Part shown: one piece after another, positions 20,666 to 31,023 of the stretch
How the letters are laid out: every line of letters starts with the position of its first letter
Numbering within the stretch: the stretch's first letter is position 1
NCBI GenBank assembly: GCA_964036045.1
Contig: OZ038381.1
Location: forward strand, 103,173,367 to 103,237,366
Source of the DNA: Eutreptiella sp. 'Long Island Sound 2002'
Lineage: Eukaryota > Euglenozoa > Euglenophyceae > Eutreptiales > Eutreptiaceae
Length of the DNA: 64,000 nt
Direction: 5' to 3'
Program-made: the position numbers and the translations under genes
Notes under the pieces: model-generated
Told to the model about the DNA's origin: nothing
What the model saw: only the letters and a program-made list of their open reading frames with translations
Databases searched by the model: none

Positions 20666-23600
20666 TCATTCAGTGATCTTCTTAATGGTTTGGATCACCA
20701 CTTCGGCCTCCCACTCCTTCTCCCACTCGGGTCTGTGGTCTTCTGCCCCAGCGGCAGCTGGGGCTTCGTCCCCTTCTTTTTGTGGGCTTGGGTCGCCTTC
20801 TGGGGTTGCTCCTTCTGGTGCCTCTTCTTCTTTCGGGGCTGCTTCTTCTCCTTCTTGTGGCGCGGCCGCTGGTGCCTCTTCATCTTGTGGTGGGGCTGGT
20901 GCGTCGTCTTCTTGTGCAGCTGCTGCTGGGGCTGGTGCCTCTTCTTCTTGTGTAGCTATTGCTGGTGCTTCCGCTTGTGCTGCAGCTTCGGCAGGTCCCT
21001 CGTCTTCTTGTGGGGGGGCTGGTGGCTGGGCTGGTGGGTCTCCTTGGGGCTGCTTCTTCTTTGGGGTTGGTGGCTTGGACGGGGACATTCTCATGGTCTT
21101 TGGGTCGGGGCAGAGGTCCTCAATCTCATCGGCCTCGTACGTCTCCCACCACGACTGCCACTTGTCCAACTCCTCATGTGCTTTGCTTTTGGCGGAGAAC
21201 ACCTGGCAGCTGGGCATGAACTCCGACCAGTCGTCCTCTTCCTCCTCCTCCTCCCCTTGTTGGCTGGGGCTCCACTGATCGTTGGGGATGATGACGGCCA
21301 CGTGGTCCTGAGGAGCCCTCTTGGCCCCTGCTGGCTTGATTTCGGCTCCCTCCACAATCATCGGCGCGATCGCAGTGGTGCAGTAGATGATCCACCGAGG
21401 CTTGTGGCCGTCTTTGTAGGACCAATCTGGGCGCTGCATGAGCTCATCTCTTGCCTCCTTGTCCGCGTCGGCTCTGCTCTGCTGCTTGCCTTGGGAGCCG
21501 TACTGGGTGGGGTGGAACCGCACGGACCTCCTTGTTCTTGTGGCTGGTTTGGGACTGGGACAGGCTGCTTCGGTGCTGGCTTTGATGGAGCTGCGGCTGG
21601 GGTGCCTGCTGCGGTGCCGTCTTGCTTGCCTGGAAAGAGTAGCGCAGAGGCATAGCACAGGCATAGCACGCGCAATACGGGGCATAGCACGCGCGACGAA
21701 ATGCATAGCACGTGCAATGACACCGATAGCGCGCGCTGCATTAGCTTTTCTGCTTTCTCCTCCTCTGCTTTCTTCCGTTTCTTCTCCTCCTCTTCCTTCT
21801 CCTTATTCTTCCTCCTCTCTTCCTCTTCCTTCTTCTTCTTCTTTGCTTCGTCCTCTTTCTTCTTGGCCTGTTCCGCGTGACGTTGGACTCTCTGTGCCGC
21901 CTGTGCCATCAGCTGCTGGTCGGCGGTCTTCTGGGCAAGGACCTTGCCAGGCGGGTGGGGGGGCTTAGCGGTGTGGGAGGCGGAGATGGCTGGTGGTAGG
22001 TGGCTGGTGGCTGCTGGCTCCTCGGTACGCTTCTTCTTGGGCCTTGGGACTGTCACGGATTCCGTCTCCGGCACGGCAAAGGCGTCGGCCCAGTCTACCT
22101 CCAGCTCCTCCATCTGCCGCTTAGCCCGGGCCAGCACCGGGGAGGGGCCTTGCTCCTTCCGTCCATCAAGCCAGTCGGCCGCATGCTTGGACTGCCCGGC
22201 AATGTCCGCGGGCACGCTGATCATCAACGGCCCTCTGCGGGATCCCAGGCACAGGAGCTGCTCGAAGGTGCCAACCTACGTGACAATGGGACAGAAGGTG
22301 GGGCCGTAGCGCGCACAAACAATCAAATCGCGCGTGCTACAGCAAACGAAGCGCGCGCAACAATGTCGAAAGCGCGCGCAGTGGCAAACATAGCGCGTAC
22401 TTGTGCCTGTGCCTGTTGTTGTTGTTGTTGTTGCTGTTGCTGGGCCATCTGCACCCGCTGCTGCTGCTGGAGCAACTGCAGTGTTGCCTGCCGCACGGCT
22501 GCCTGCTGTTGGAGCTGCTGCTGCTGCACTTGCTGCTGCTGCGGCTGCTCCTCGTCCTTGACCGCCGTGGTTTTGACTTTGGCGCCGGTTGCAAGTGCCC
22601 TTGCGGCACTGGCTCCTTTCTTGGCTGACCCCCGCAGCAAACTGGCACCCGCACTTCTCACCGAGGCACACTCGTTCTTGAAGGCCATTGCCCCCGCGTC
22701 GGTCGCGTTGATGAAGCTCGGCGGGTCCTTGTTGAAGTAGAAGTGGTGGACGGTCTTTGCGGTGGCACCCGAAGGCGTGTGGGTCCGAACGTGACCCCAC
22801 CCGTAACTTGCCCAGCACGAGAACAGTAACTCGTATTCCTCCACCCTGCAGTGTCCACAGGCAGCTTGTCCTTCTTGGGTTGGCACGGAGGGGTTCAACA
22901 GGTTCGCCAGACTGCACCAGTGGCCAGTAATGCTCTCGTCATGCCAGCACGGTTTCACGGCTCCGTCTGGGATCTTGGCATTCGCCGTGGCCCTTTGGCG
23001 CCACAACTTGTAGAAGGCCACCTCGAAGAGGTAAGCCGGTGTCACGTCCTTCAGCCATGCCCAGTCGGGCCCTTGGGCGCAGATGGTGCTGTTTTGGTTG
23101 GGCCAGATTCGGTTCTTGAAGTCGCTGCTGAAGGCGAAGCCCGTACGTGGCCCGGGTGGGGGAGACTGATAGTGCTTGCACTTGGGGCTGCTGCTGTCTT
23201 GGTTGGACCTGCTGCTGCTGCTGCCGCTGCTGTTGTGGGCTGCCGACTTGCTGGGCCGCAGCCTGCACTTGATGCTGCTGCATTTGCTGCTGCTGCTGCA
23301 CTGGCAATGGGCCGAAGAGCACTCGCTGCACTTGGCCCACTAGAAGACTGCCGCGCACTGGGGAGCCCAAGGTGGGCGACCCACCGGGGAACAGCATGGG
23401 AGACGGCTGCTGTGAGGCAGCTCGTAACGGGGACTGCGGCGCGGGCCACAGAGGCTGAGTTGGGGAGAACTGGGTCAGCGTCTGGGACAGCGTCTGCGGA
23501 AAACAAGACAAAGCGCGCGGAAAACAAGACAAAGCACGCGGAAAACAAGACAAAGCACGCGCAACGAGGACTTGCGTAGTGCGCACAACGAGACAGCTAG

Positions 23601-23816
23601 CACGCACAACAAGAGCGTAGCACGCGCAAGGAAAACAGTAGTGCGCACGGCAAGTACCTGTGGCTGCATGCTCCACGGCGTCGTGGACGGCTGCTGCAGT
23701 CCCGGTTGTACAGCTGCATGTGGCGGTGGTTGCGGTGTCGCACCAGCTGCTGTGGCCCCGGCAGCAGTTGTTGGCGGTGCTGCAGGAGGCGGATACCCCC
23801 AGCCCACGGGCTGCAT
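20666..23816 (-). pseudogene. E3 accessory gene (uninterrupted copy)
   Basis: Exons 23816-23658, 23493-22401, 22275-21745 and 21629-20666, colinear with E1. It shows the gene without E4: Pro/Ala start, Gln tracts, a Cys/His segment (about 22700-23050), a Gln tract, a Lys/Glu coiled coil and an acidic tail. Breaks: a 2-bp deletion near 23170 relative to E1 shifts the frame between the Gln tract and the Cys/His segment, and the donor of intron 3 is CT instead of GT (21744). Role as for E1, inferred only. Confidence 0.7.
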
Positions 23817-24112
23817 GGGCAAGAGGGTTACATTAAAGTACCCCTGTTCCAGCAGCAATACAAAAAGGAAAATGCAGTAACAAAAAAATCGAAAACACCA
23901 AAAAAACGGACAGAAAAGGAACAAATCTCTGTGTCTGTCAATGCATTTCAAATTGGAGGCACATTTGAAGTGCGTAGTCATAGCACGCTACTTCCAATTA
24001 TATATCGCGATTTCAAGGGTTCCAGCGCTTGAAAACAGCATAGCGGGCGCGATGGTGGTCATGGCGCGCACTAGATAGCACGTAGCGCGCGCTAGAAAAC
24101 AAATAGCGCGCG

Positions 24113-25738
24113 CTACCACAGTTCCTCATCCGTAGAATATGCCGGATCGTCGTCAGCCAATTTTTGTGCATTGCACAGGTTGCTTCTGGAGGTCCCGTTC
24201 CACCTTGGTACTTCAAAGTACAGGAACGGACGCTCATTAACCTGCCTGTGCATCTTAATGCGGCGCGACACGAGGCTTCCTGCCCCCCCACCTCTATCAC
24301 AAAAGTAGGACCAAATGTCCTTCAGCACCCTGTTGCCCCCTTCCAAAAGATCCAAAGGCACCAAGTCTCTTCCCCATCTGGCTCTGCCGTCCCCTGTAGG
24401 GCTATGTGACAACCAGACCTGTGAAGAATAGCCTGAACAGAGACCCTAGTACTGGGACGCACAGACTTGGCCAATCTGCGTACCAAGGCAGTGACCTGCC
24501 TCCCTACAAAAATCAGAAGTTGCAGAACACATGGTATAAGGTGACGCCGCCTCAGAGGCAGCTTCAACAACCTGGTCTGCACAACACCAAATATATCCAT
24601 GGGCCTGCACTTGGCCCCAGGTGCAATAAGCCCTAGCAACTGCTCATCTCGCTCGGTGGTTCTATCCACATCCTGTTGCAACCATGTTGCAGTGGACTTG
24701 CACCACGTCATGTAAGTGAACAGACTACCTGCCATCCAATGTGTAGTGACACCCGACAACCGACGCAGCCGAGGGCTATCCCCACCGTAGAAAATCCTGC
24801 AGCGTCTGGATGCACCCCGAACGGGAACTACACCACTGTCAAGGGCACTATGCAGAAAAGCAAGATTGTTAGCCCAGACCTGGGACAACACAGAGGTGGA
24901 CTTCTCACCACAAAGGGCGACGTTAACAGTCCAGTGGTAGGACAACGTCCTTGCCAAGTCACCATGGTTGGCAAAGGAAATGGACATGTGGCACCACGAT
25001 TCCCGCCCACAAGGCAACCCATCCCCCCTCACAATGATCCACAGCTCTCCTTGGCACTCCCTGGGGTATTGGAGGTTAGAAACAATGGAATCAAAGGAAA
25101 ATATATAGTCAAAAAAGTGCTGCAGGGGCCACTGCGAAAAGACTGTGACGCCATCTGTGTGCACGGCAACCTGTAAGTACTGCCTACTTGCAAGCTGGTT
25201 CCATTCTATGGCGAAACTAGCATAGGACAGGAGAGAAAAAAGGTGTGTGGGGACCTTACTTCTCGTCCAAGTAATCAAATCTTTGTACCTGAGGAAAATA
25301 GCGCGCGCAACATGAGAACGTAGCGCGCGCACAAGTCACCGAAGCGCGTGCTATGAGCGGAAGTGCGCGCAATGTCACATGCAAAGCGCGCGCAATAATA
25401 CCTTCTTCTTGGAATCTTCAGGAGCAGGACCAAGTCCACCACCGACAGGGGTGTGACGGCGTTGGCAGCCTCGGTCCTGCGACGCTTCTTCTCTGCTTCA
25501 GACACGGGGACCCTTTTTTCCAACACTGGCCTGAGCAAAAAAACTCAACTAGGTCCGCCAAAAGGTCCTCGTTCTTCCACAAGGACCACCCATAGTGGGG
25601 GCCAAAAATGTTTGCAATATCTTTCGTGACATTGACAACGTCACTTGCGGTGCCGGAAGCATCTGAAACTTTAGAGAAAGAGGCGTTTTTGCCCTGATTA
25701 TTAGGACATGGGGTTACAAACCCAAGACCCCGAGCCAT
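24113..25738 (-). pseudogene. E3 transposase, internally deleted
   Basis: Exons 25738-25402 and 25288-24113. Start and stop codons again overlap GCGCGC words. Compared with E1 it lacks about 460 bases near 24352, removing the stretch before LLEG, and about 20 bases near 25525. It keeps the VRGDGLPC and GGDSP blocks. It is not functional as it stands. Confidence 0.7.
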
Positions 25739-25822
25739 AGCGCGCGCTATGACCCGCGCGATGTCTTTGTAGTGCGCACTGAGCCATCGCGCGGCAATAC
25801 CCTGTAGCGCGCACGCAGGGTT

Positions 25823-25972
25823 GCTTGTACTTGTGCACTGTGTTGTTGCTACGCCTTGTGCATGAAACGTGAGGAACTATCTATATTTTACAGCTTATGG
25901 TTGCGTTGCTTTGTTGATATGTTGCAATATGTGGGTTTTTTGGGTCAAAGCCAACTTTTTGGAAGCCAAGTC
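25823..25972. other. Short unassigned stretch between E3 and E5
   Basis: AT-richer than its surroundings. It could be retroelement sequence or the start of E5, whose left boundary I cannot fix. Confidence 0.4.
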
Positions 25973-25977
25973 AAAGT

Positions 25978-26075
25978 TGGCGCGCCAACTTGGCACTTGG
26001 CGCGCGCCAACTGCAAATTTGGCGCGCCAACTCTTGAGTTGGCGCGCGCCGAGTCCGGTTTCGGCGCGCGCCAAC
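25978..26075. promoter_or_regulatory. E5 left word array
   Basis: Five to six copies of TTGGCGCGC(G)CCAA, each containing GGCGCGCC and separated by variable spacers. The gene starts about 90 bases downstream. Confidence 0.8.
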
Positions 26076-26165
26076 TGCCCCATTCTTCCTGTTCGTTTGC
26101 ACCCCGTGTTCCATTTACACCCTTCCTGCATTCCCTTTGCCATCTAGGCATCTTATCACTTTATT

Positions 26166-27016
26166 ATGCCTGCAAAGCAACCCATAAAGGGCAAGGGGAA
26201 GAAGGTGACAGTTGTCACTGACCCCACGTCTACCCCCGCCAACCCCGAGGTGCACGCGGTGCTCGACGCCCACATCGCCAACGTCGGCTCCGAGCACTTC
26301 CTTGCGGGCTATTTTCCCACCCCCTACACCCTCGGCGAGAGAGGGGAAAGGCCGTGAGGTGGGTGCAATGGTTCTTGGATCCCATTCGGATCCAGGCACG
26401 GACCGCCACTGCTGCGGCGTTGGAAGACGAGAGGAAGGATAAGAAGAAGGTGCCCCCGAAAATCGAGCAGACGGCGGCTGCGGAGTGGGTGAAGACTGAG
26501 GGATGGGACACCATGTGTGACCATCTGGAGGGGGAGGGCCTCCTGCAGCATGTCGTTGACATGGGGGGGGTCCAGGTGTCCTGGACGGACGCCTTCCGGC
26601 AATGGGGAAAATCTGTGTTGGCAACAAGCGATGTCGTTTGGAAATCCGGACCGTTGCAGTTGCCCGACATGAAAATTCTGCGAACAAAATTGAAAAAAAT
26701 GGGGGAGGCCCATAAGGCCTGTGAAATGAACGTCACCCTGTGGGCCCATCTGTGGATCGACCACCTGTTGGGATGGGCCCGCAGGTGGGGGCACATTGCC
26801 ATTTTTGCCGCCTTCAAAGGAGAGGGGCGGCACAAAGCCCTGAAATGTGAAATCTCAAAGCGCAGCTTTCGAGGTGGAAGTAAAGGCGGCCGGGTGTCCA
26901 GACTGCGGGGGGCCAGAGTGCGGGTGAAGGGGGGCAAGGGGGATCGCACGCGGAAGGGGTGGGGGGGAAGTTTGGGATTCGTCGTGGACGAAGCAAAGGG
27001 GGTACATAGAGGATAA
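26166..27016 (+). pseudogene. E5 transposase, N- and C-terminal parts joined
   Basis: A 1-nt frameshift near 26350 splits an otherwise open frame of about 280 codons. The C-terminal part has the family ending: LWAHLWIDHLLGWARRWG and FAAFKGEGRHKALK (candidate Glu). The segments with the Asp residues and CxxC seen in E4, E6 and E9 are absent, so the gene is internally deleted. Closest relative in the window is E9 (shared EGLLQHVV and FAAFK). Confidence 0.65.
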
Positions 27017-27297
27017 GGGGGTCTTCGTCCAGGCCGAACAGGGGTCCCAAGGCATCTGACCTCTATATATGATTGATATGCCTCCACGGCCCCCAATTTT
27101 GAGCTACGCCTCCACAATGTATACTACATCGGGAAGCACATCTCTTGCACATTGTTTTACACATTCTTTTGCACATTCCTCAAAAAAAGATGGAACAACC
27201 CTTTCTTCGTGCCAAGTGTGCAAGGGCAGGTAAGGGACGGAATTTCCAGTGACAGCAATAGTGTGCAAATCGATGGTTGGATCGGTGGGGGGACATT

Positions 27298-27390
27298 TGG
27301 CGCCCGCCAAGTCCGGACTTGGCGCGCCAACTCGGGAGTTGGCGCGCGCCAACTTGCGACTTGGCGCGCCAACTTGTGAATTTGCGCGAG
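27298..27390. promoter_or_regulatory. E5 right word array
   Basis: About four TTGGCGCGC(G)CCAA words downstream of the transposase fragment. Confidence 0.8.
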
Positions 27391-27457
27391 CCCAGGCCCG
27401 GGAAGCCAACTTTGGGACTTTTTTCCCGTGTAGGAGTGTTTCCAGCACGGAAGGGGC

Positions 27458-28104
27458 ATGAAAACCGGGGTTTTTGAGGGTAAAACGTTTCCATTTACAC
27501 CAAAAAGGAGGAAAAAATCCCTAGGTAGCCAGTGTAACAGCATAATAGACACCCGCCATGATTTGGCTGCATTCCGAAGCAAGTTGGCGAATGTCTCTTG
27601 GCTTCGTAGTTACAGAGCAAAGGGGAACCAACTCAAGGTACCCCAGCAGACACCTGCTGCAGCAGTCACAGACGCGGCTGGCGGTGCTGGTTTTAGAGGG
27701 ACACAGACGACCTCATGGACGACGAACAGGATTCACTGGACCCAGAGACCCATGTCCCCGTGTCGAGACTTACCATAGCGGCCCTGCAAAAATTCCTCGT
27801 GGACAATGGTATGGCCGAGGAGGCGGTGAACAGCCTACCGAAGGGGAAGAAGCAATTGCTCTATTCCATATCATGGTCCATTCCGCAGGGACTCCCTATT
27901 GTTGTCAGTGTCTTACAATGGCCAGAGAAGACTAAACACCTGGAGACGAAGATGGCCAAAGTGGTGGGGCTAGTCATCGGAGCCCTCGCGTGGTCGAGCA
28001 ATTGCGGTATGCAGATGGACCCAGCGACGCCCGTTGGTGCCCTACTGAATCCCCAGACCGCAACTCCAGCGATCGGGACTCGAAGATGTCTACCTGCGTA
28101 TTGA
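27458..28104 (+). pseudogene. Retroelement ORF fragment
   Basis: Two overlapping frames; the clearer one (27715-28104) has a VVGLVIGALAWSSN stretch resembling MFGLVVGALLGNTP at 37543. No domain is recognised. Confidence 0.4.
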
Positions 28105-28278
28105 AACCGCGGAGAAGGGAGCTAGCAGGAATATGCAGTCAGCGAAGAAACAAGCACTGACGGATTCGCCGAATGTGACTGAAGTCTTTGCAGGGGGTGC
28201 AGCAACCCCCCCACCATTTTTCACCGCCACAGGGGCCCACTTTACCAGCGGCTCTGTGGATGCGCCCTCATTATAACC

Positions 28279-29238
28279 ATGGTGGTCCTTGGCGATTCTG
28301 AGACGGGGTCGGCGTCTTCGGAAATGGCGGCCCCCTCCCTGAACAATGACGACTTGATTAAGTCCTTCGACGAATGGCTGAACACGGTTGACCCCCGGAT
28401 GAAGGAATGTATACAAGGGCAGCTTAAACAGCTCGAGGAACAAACTAGAGCTATCGAGAACTTCACCGCACTAGCCGATGATCTGTCTACCAAGTTTCAC
28501 GACTTGTGTGAACGGCATGATCACCAGCGAAACGATGAGAACTCCTGCCAGCCCCCCCAATGCCCCCGGGATCAACAGTCCCAGTGTCTCCCCGAACCAA
28601 ACCCCTGCGAATACGAGGAGTCCGCTTTTCATGTGAACCGTTCACTTAGAAGAGTCTGGGAGATGTATACCGAGTCGGTTGGGTATGAACCAACAGCTTT
28701 AGAGCATTTTTCTCCTGATCTACATGTGAAGTTCCAAGAATATAGCGCCTCTACAAGCGCCCGTTCTGACAGGGCGTTGCTGCGCTTTAATGGTGGATGG
28801 GAACACATGCTGAAAACGTTCCTCGGAGTGAATTTTTCTGTATCTGTATCTGTATCTGCTTTTGCCTCCCCCTCGTCACGGTTTTCTGCTTTTTCTCGTG
28901 AGTGCCTGGAGGTCGGCGCTTCCCCCCTGAGCCATGTAGAACTTCTGGCAGAAGGGATTCGAGGTACCCCCACTCGAGTCACCCCGGGGTTCTTAATCCG
29001 GACAGATCTGTTCCCCACTCCACAAGCGAGTTTCTTTGAGGTGGTCCATGATGCGATAATGAGTGACGCCCCTTTTAGGTTAGTTGTTGCGTCATGTTGC
29101 GGTGCATCAGCAGCGTGGGGCTCATGGCTGGATCAGTGGTGCCAGAAGGGCAGAGCACACCTGCTTGCGAGGCTACCAACCCTCAAAATGAGACAATATG
29201 GTGGTATGCGTGAACAATGGGTCTGGGATGAGTTTTAA
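28279..29238 (+). CDS. Retroelement ORF, unknown function
   Basis: A 319-codon open frame from ATG to TAA. N-terminal third acidic and helical (possible coiled coil around KECIQGQLKQLEEQTRAIEN), then a Pro/Cys/Gln-rich linker and a mixed C-terminal part with many Ser/Val in the middle. It lies just upstream of the GIY-YIG frame and may belong to the same polyprotein. No recognised family. Confidence 0.5.
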   Translation: MVVLGDSETGSASSEMAAPSLNNDDLIKSFDEWLNTVDPRMKECIQGQLKQLEEQTRAIENFTALADDLSTKFHDLCERHDHQRNDENSCQPPQCPRDQQSQCLPEPNPCEYEESAFHVNRSLRRVWEMYTESVGYEPTALEHFSPDLHVKFQEYSASTSARSDRALLRFNGGWEHMLKTFLGVNFSVSVSVSAFASPSSRFSAFSRECLEVGASPLSHVELLAEGIRGTPTRVTPGFLIRTDLFPTPQASFFEVVHDAIMSDAPFRLVVASCCGASAAWGSWLDQWCQKGRAHLLARLPTLKMRQYGGMREQWVWDEF

Positions 29239-29326
29239 TGGGAATTTTATGTTATAGAGTCAGGTTCAGCGGCTGTAGGGGCGAGTATAAGCCCCTGCAT
29301 GTGACATTGAACAGTCGGTACCCCTG

Positions 29327-29899
29327 ATGGTGCGTAAGGCCAAGGGCGAATTTTTTCCTTTTCCCCTCCCAATCTCACGGCGCAAGAACGCAGCACGCGG
29401 TAGAGGGTCTCTGCACGATGGCTTTACCCAAACTGAAGTGGATGAGTTTTGGACTAAATGGGACCAGTTGGCGAAGCAACGACAGGACCTTTTTGATAAA
29501 GGGAACGTAGACTGGTTCCAGATAGCTCGCCTGCTGACAGCCTCAAATCTCTTGATGCGGAACGCACCGGACAGAAGATTGCGGCGCATAGCTCGTCTCT
29601 CACGCCTGCCGCCCGATCTGGACCTCATGTGCCCAGACTGTATAATCTACTACATCTGTGGTTCGCACCCGCCATACATCGGACAGTGTGGTACCATAAA
29701 TGAACCACGCCCCCCATTAGAACGTTTTTGCGAGCATTGTAGAAAAGGCCGTTCACTCAAAACTAAGTATGTGGGTAGACAGTGTCGTTCGCATGTGCGC
29801 GCGGTGCGGCTGGGCAGGATCCCGTCTCTCCCACGCCTGATTGCGCGCTACAGAATGGGCTGTATGACTATGTACCATGTCGAAAGGGTAGACCCCTGA
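29327..29899 (+). CDS. GIY-YIG endonuclease-like ORF of the retroelement
   Basis: The C-terminal half carries a GIY-YIG-like core: IIYYIC, a short loop, then PYIGQCG (about 29645-29690), an Arg-containing helix PRPPLERFCEH (about 29710-29745) and a following HVRAVRLGRIPSL. Cys and His residues around it (CPDC, CEHC) could bind zinc. GIY-YIG enzymes nick DNA; in Penelope-like retroelements they prime reverse transcription. Position upstream of the RT-like blocks fits the group with N-terminal endonuclease. The first Tyr motif is IYYI rather than GIY, so this is a motif-level call. Confidence 0.55.
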   Translation: MVRKAKGEFFPFPLPISRRKNAARGRGSLHDGFTQTEVDEFWTKWDQLAKQRQDLFDKGNVDWFQIARLLTASNLLMRNAPDRRLRRIARLSRLPPDLDLMCPDCIIYYICGSHPPYIGQCGTINEPRPPLERFCEHCRKGRSLKTKYVGRQCRSHVRAVRLGRIPSLPRLIARYRMGCMTMYHVERVDP

Positions 29900-29990
29900 G
29901 CAGCAGGTCAGAGAGAACGGTTCCGGGACCGCGTTCATGCCCGCACAGCGAACCAATTAAAAGACTCCCTTCGGAGGAGTAGACAGGCTA

Positions 29991-30619
29991 GTGTGGGAAA
30001 TGATTTCGAATGAGAACACAGATACGAGTGACATGAACACCCTCAAAGCGAAAGCTCTGCATATTTTAAAAAAAGGAGTGAGACATATGGGCGTCCCGAC
30101 TGTGCTGAGGTTTTTGGTGGACGCGTGCGGGCACCTGCAAGCGCCTATCTTCGACAAGCTTTTTGCTGCAGTCAAGGCATCAGTGCAGAGCGAATGGGGT
30201 TTTGCCCTGGCTCGACGCCTGACCTTCCACGTGTTGTCGTATGAACCTGAAATTCAGAGTACCCTGAGGAGATTTGTGTCGAAACGTATTCTAGGGTTCA
30301 AAATCCCATCTGCTTTTCGTGATTGGCTATGTAAATGTATCGTCATTGTCCCGAAGGCTACTCCCTCAGTGGGAGATGTTTTGAAACGTGGCCCTGTTTT
30401 GTCTGTTCCAGCTTTTGTTACGGCAGCATTGAATGAAAAACAATACACCAGCCCGTTCGCCGCGTGGAGACCTTTCTCCCAGAAATACGGCATGTGGGTG
30501 GTACAGAACACGTCCCCCCCGGTGTTGCGTGATGTGTCACTGAAAGTACGCCGTCAGGTGTGCGATTTGCCCTGTGCATGTCACAAATGGTTTACCATGT
30601 GCCCGACGCTACAAAATCG
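29991..30619 (+). CDS. Retroelement ORF fragment, cut by E6
   Basis: A 210-codon frame interrupted by E6 at 30620. It has basic helices (FVSKRILGFKIPSAFRDWLCK) and a Cys-rich end (CDLPCACHKW). It sits between the endonuclease and the RT-like blocks, so it is probably the N-terminal part of the RT region. Confidence 0.45.
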
Positions 30620-30809
30620 TACCCTTCGTGAACCGGCCGTTTGAATCCGAGATTCACGGACCCGTGAATTTCACCCAATTTTGCTGTGTTTTGCTCGTAA
30701 CTTGGTGCTATCGTGTGCTTTTGTCGTGCTACCTTCGCCCAAAGTAAGATGCAACAAATAGGTGCAATTTAGAGGTTTAAAGTCCCCGCATGGTTTAACA
30801 CATTTGGTG

Positions 30810-30960
30810 AGATTCGCGTGAATGTGAAATTCACGCACCTAAATTCACGCAGAAATTCACGCTAGATTCACAGATTCACGAGAATGTGAAATTCGCACGA
30901 ATTTCGTAAGAATTCGTACAAAATTGGTACGAATTTTGTACGAATTTCGCATGAATTTAC
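30810..30960. promoter_or_regulatory. E6 left word array
   Basis: Repeated TGAAATTCACG, AATTCGTAC and GTACGAATT words, ending about 60 bases before the accessory ATG. The same block precedes the E7 gene (48070-48205). Confidence 0.85.
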
Positions 30961-31023
30961 CCTCCTTTCCACTCTTTCGCTTTGTTACAGCCCTCAAAGC
31001 CCTCGCGTTCTTCTTTTTTAACA

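Larger units (their letters stand above)
19410..25820 (-). mobile_element. E2/E3 composite of the E1 family with two left ends
   Basis: The outer left end CCCTGTGTGCGC (19410) and right end GCGCACGCAGGG (to 25820) are flanked by TT on both sides (19408-19409, 25821-25822). A second complete left end starts at 20296-20297. So a truncated copy (19410-20296) is joined directly to a full-length copy (20297-25820), and only the outer pair has a matching target duplication. Confidence 0.8.
20297..25820 (-). mobile_element. E3: full-length but defective member of the E1 family
   Basis: 5.5 kb, colinear with E1 and lacking E4. It has both genes, all four introns and all word arrays (20300-20400, 20592-20665, 21645-21735, 22305-22400, 23500-23650, 23970-24113, 25300-25390, 25735-25820). 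Both genes carry damaging changes. Confidence 0.85.
25973..27419 (+). mobile_element. E5: short element with TTGGCGCGCGCCAA word
   Basis: Word arrays of GGCGCGCCAACTTGGCGCGCC type lie at 25978-26075 and 27298-27390 and enclose one truncated transposase gene. The likely ends contain CAAAGTTGG / CCAACTTTG, but I cannot find a clean terminal repeat or target duplication, so boundaries are approximate. Confidence 0.6.

Noticed and set aside
26166-27016. E5 gene as a complete small transposase
   Set aside because: The regions with both Asp residues and CxxC, present in E6 and E9, are missing, so it is an internally deleted copy.
30622-30960. GTACGAA array as a bacterial-type operator or origin
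   Set aside because: It is repeated in several non-coding parts of one transposon family and in its sister copy, with eukaryotic introns nearby.
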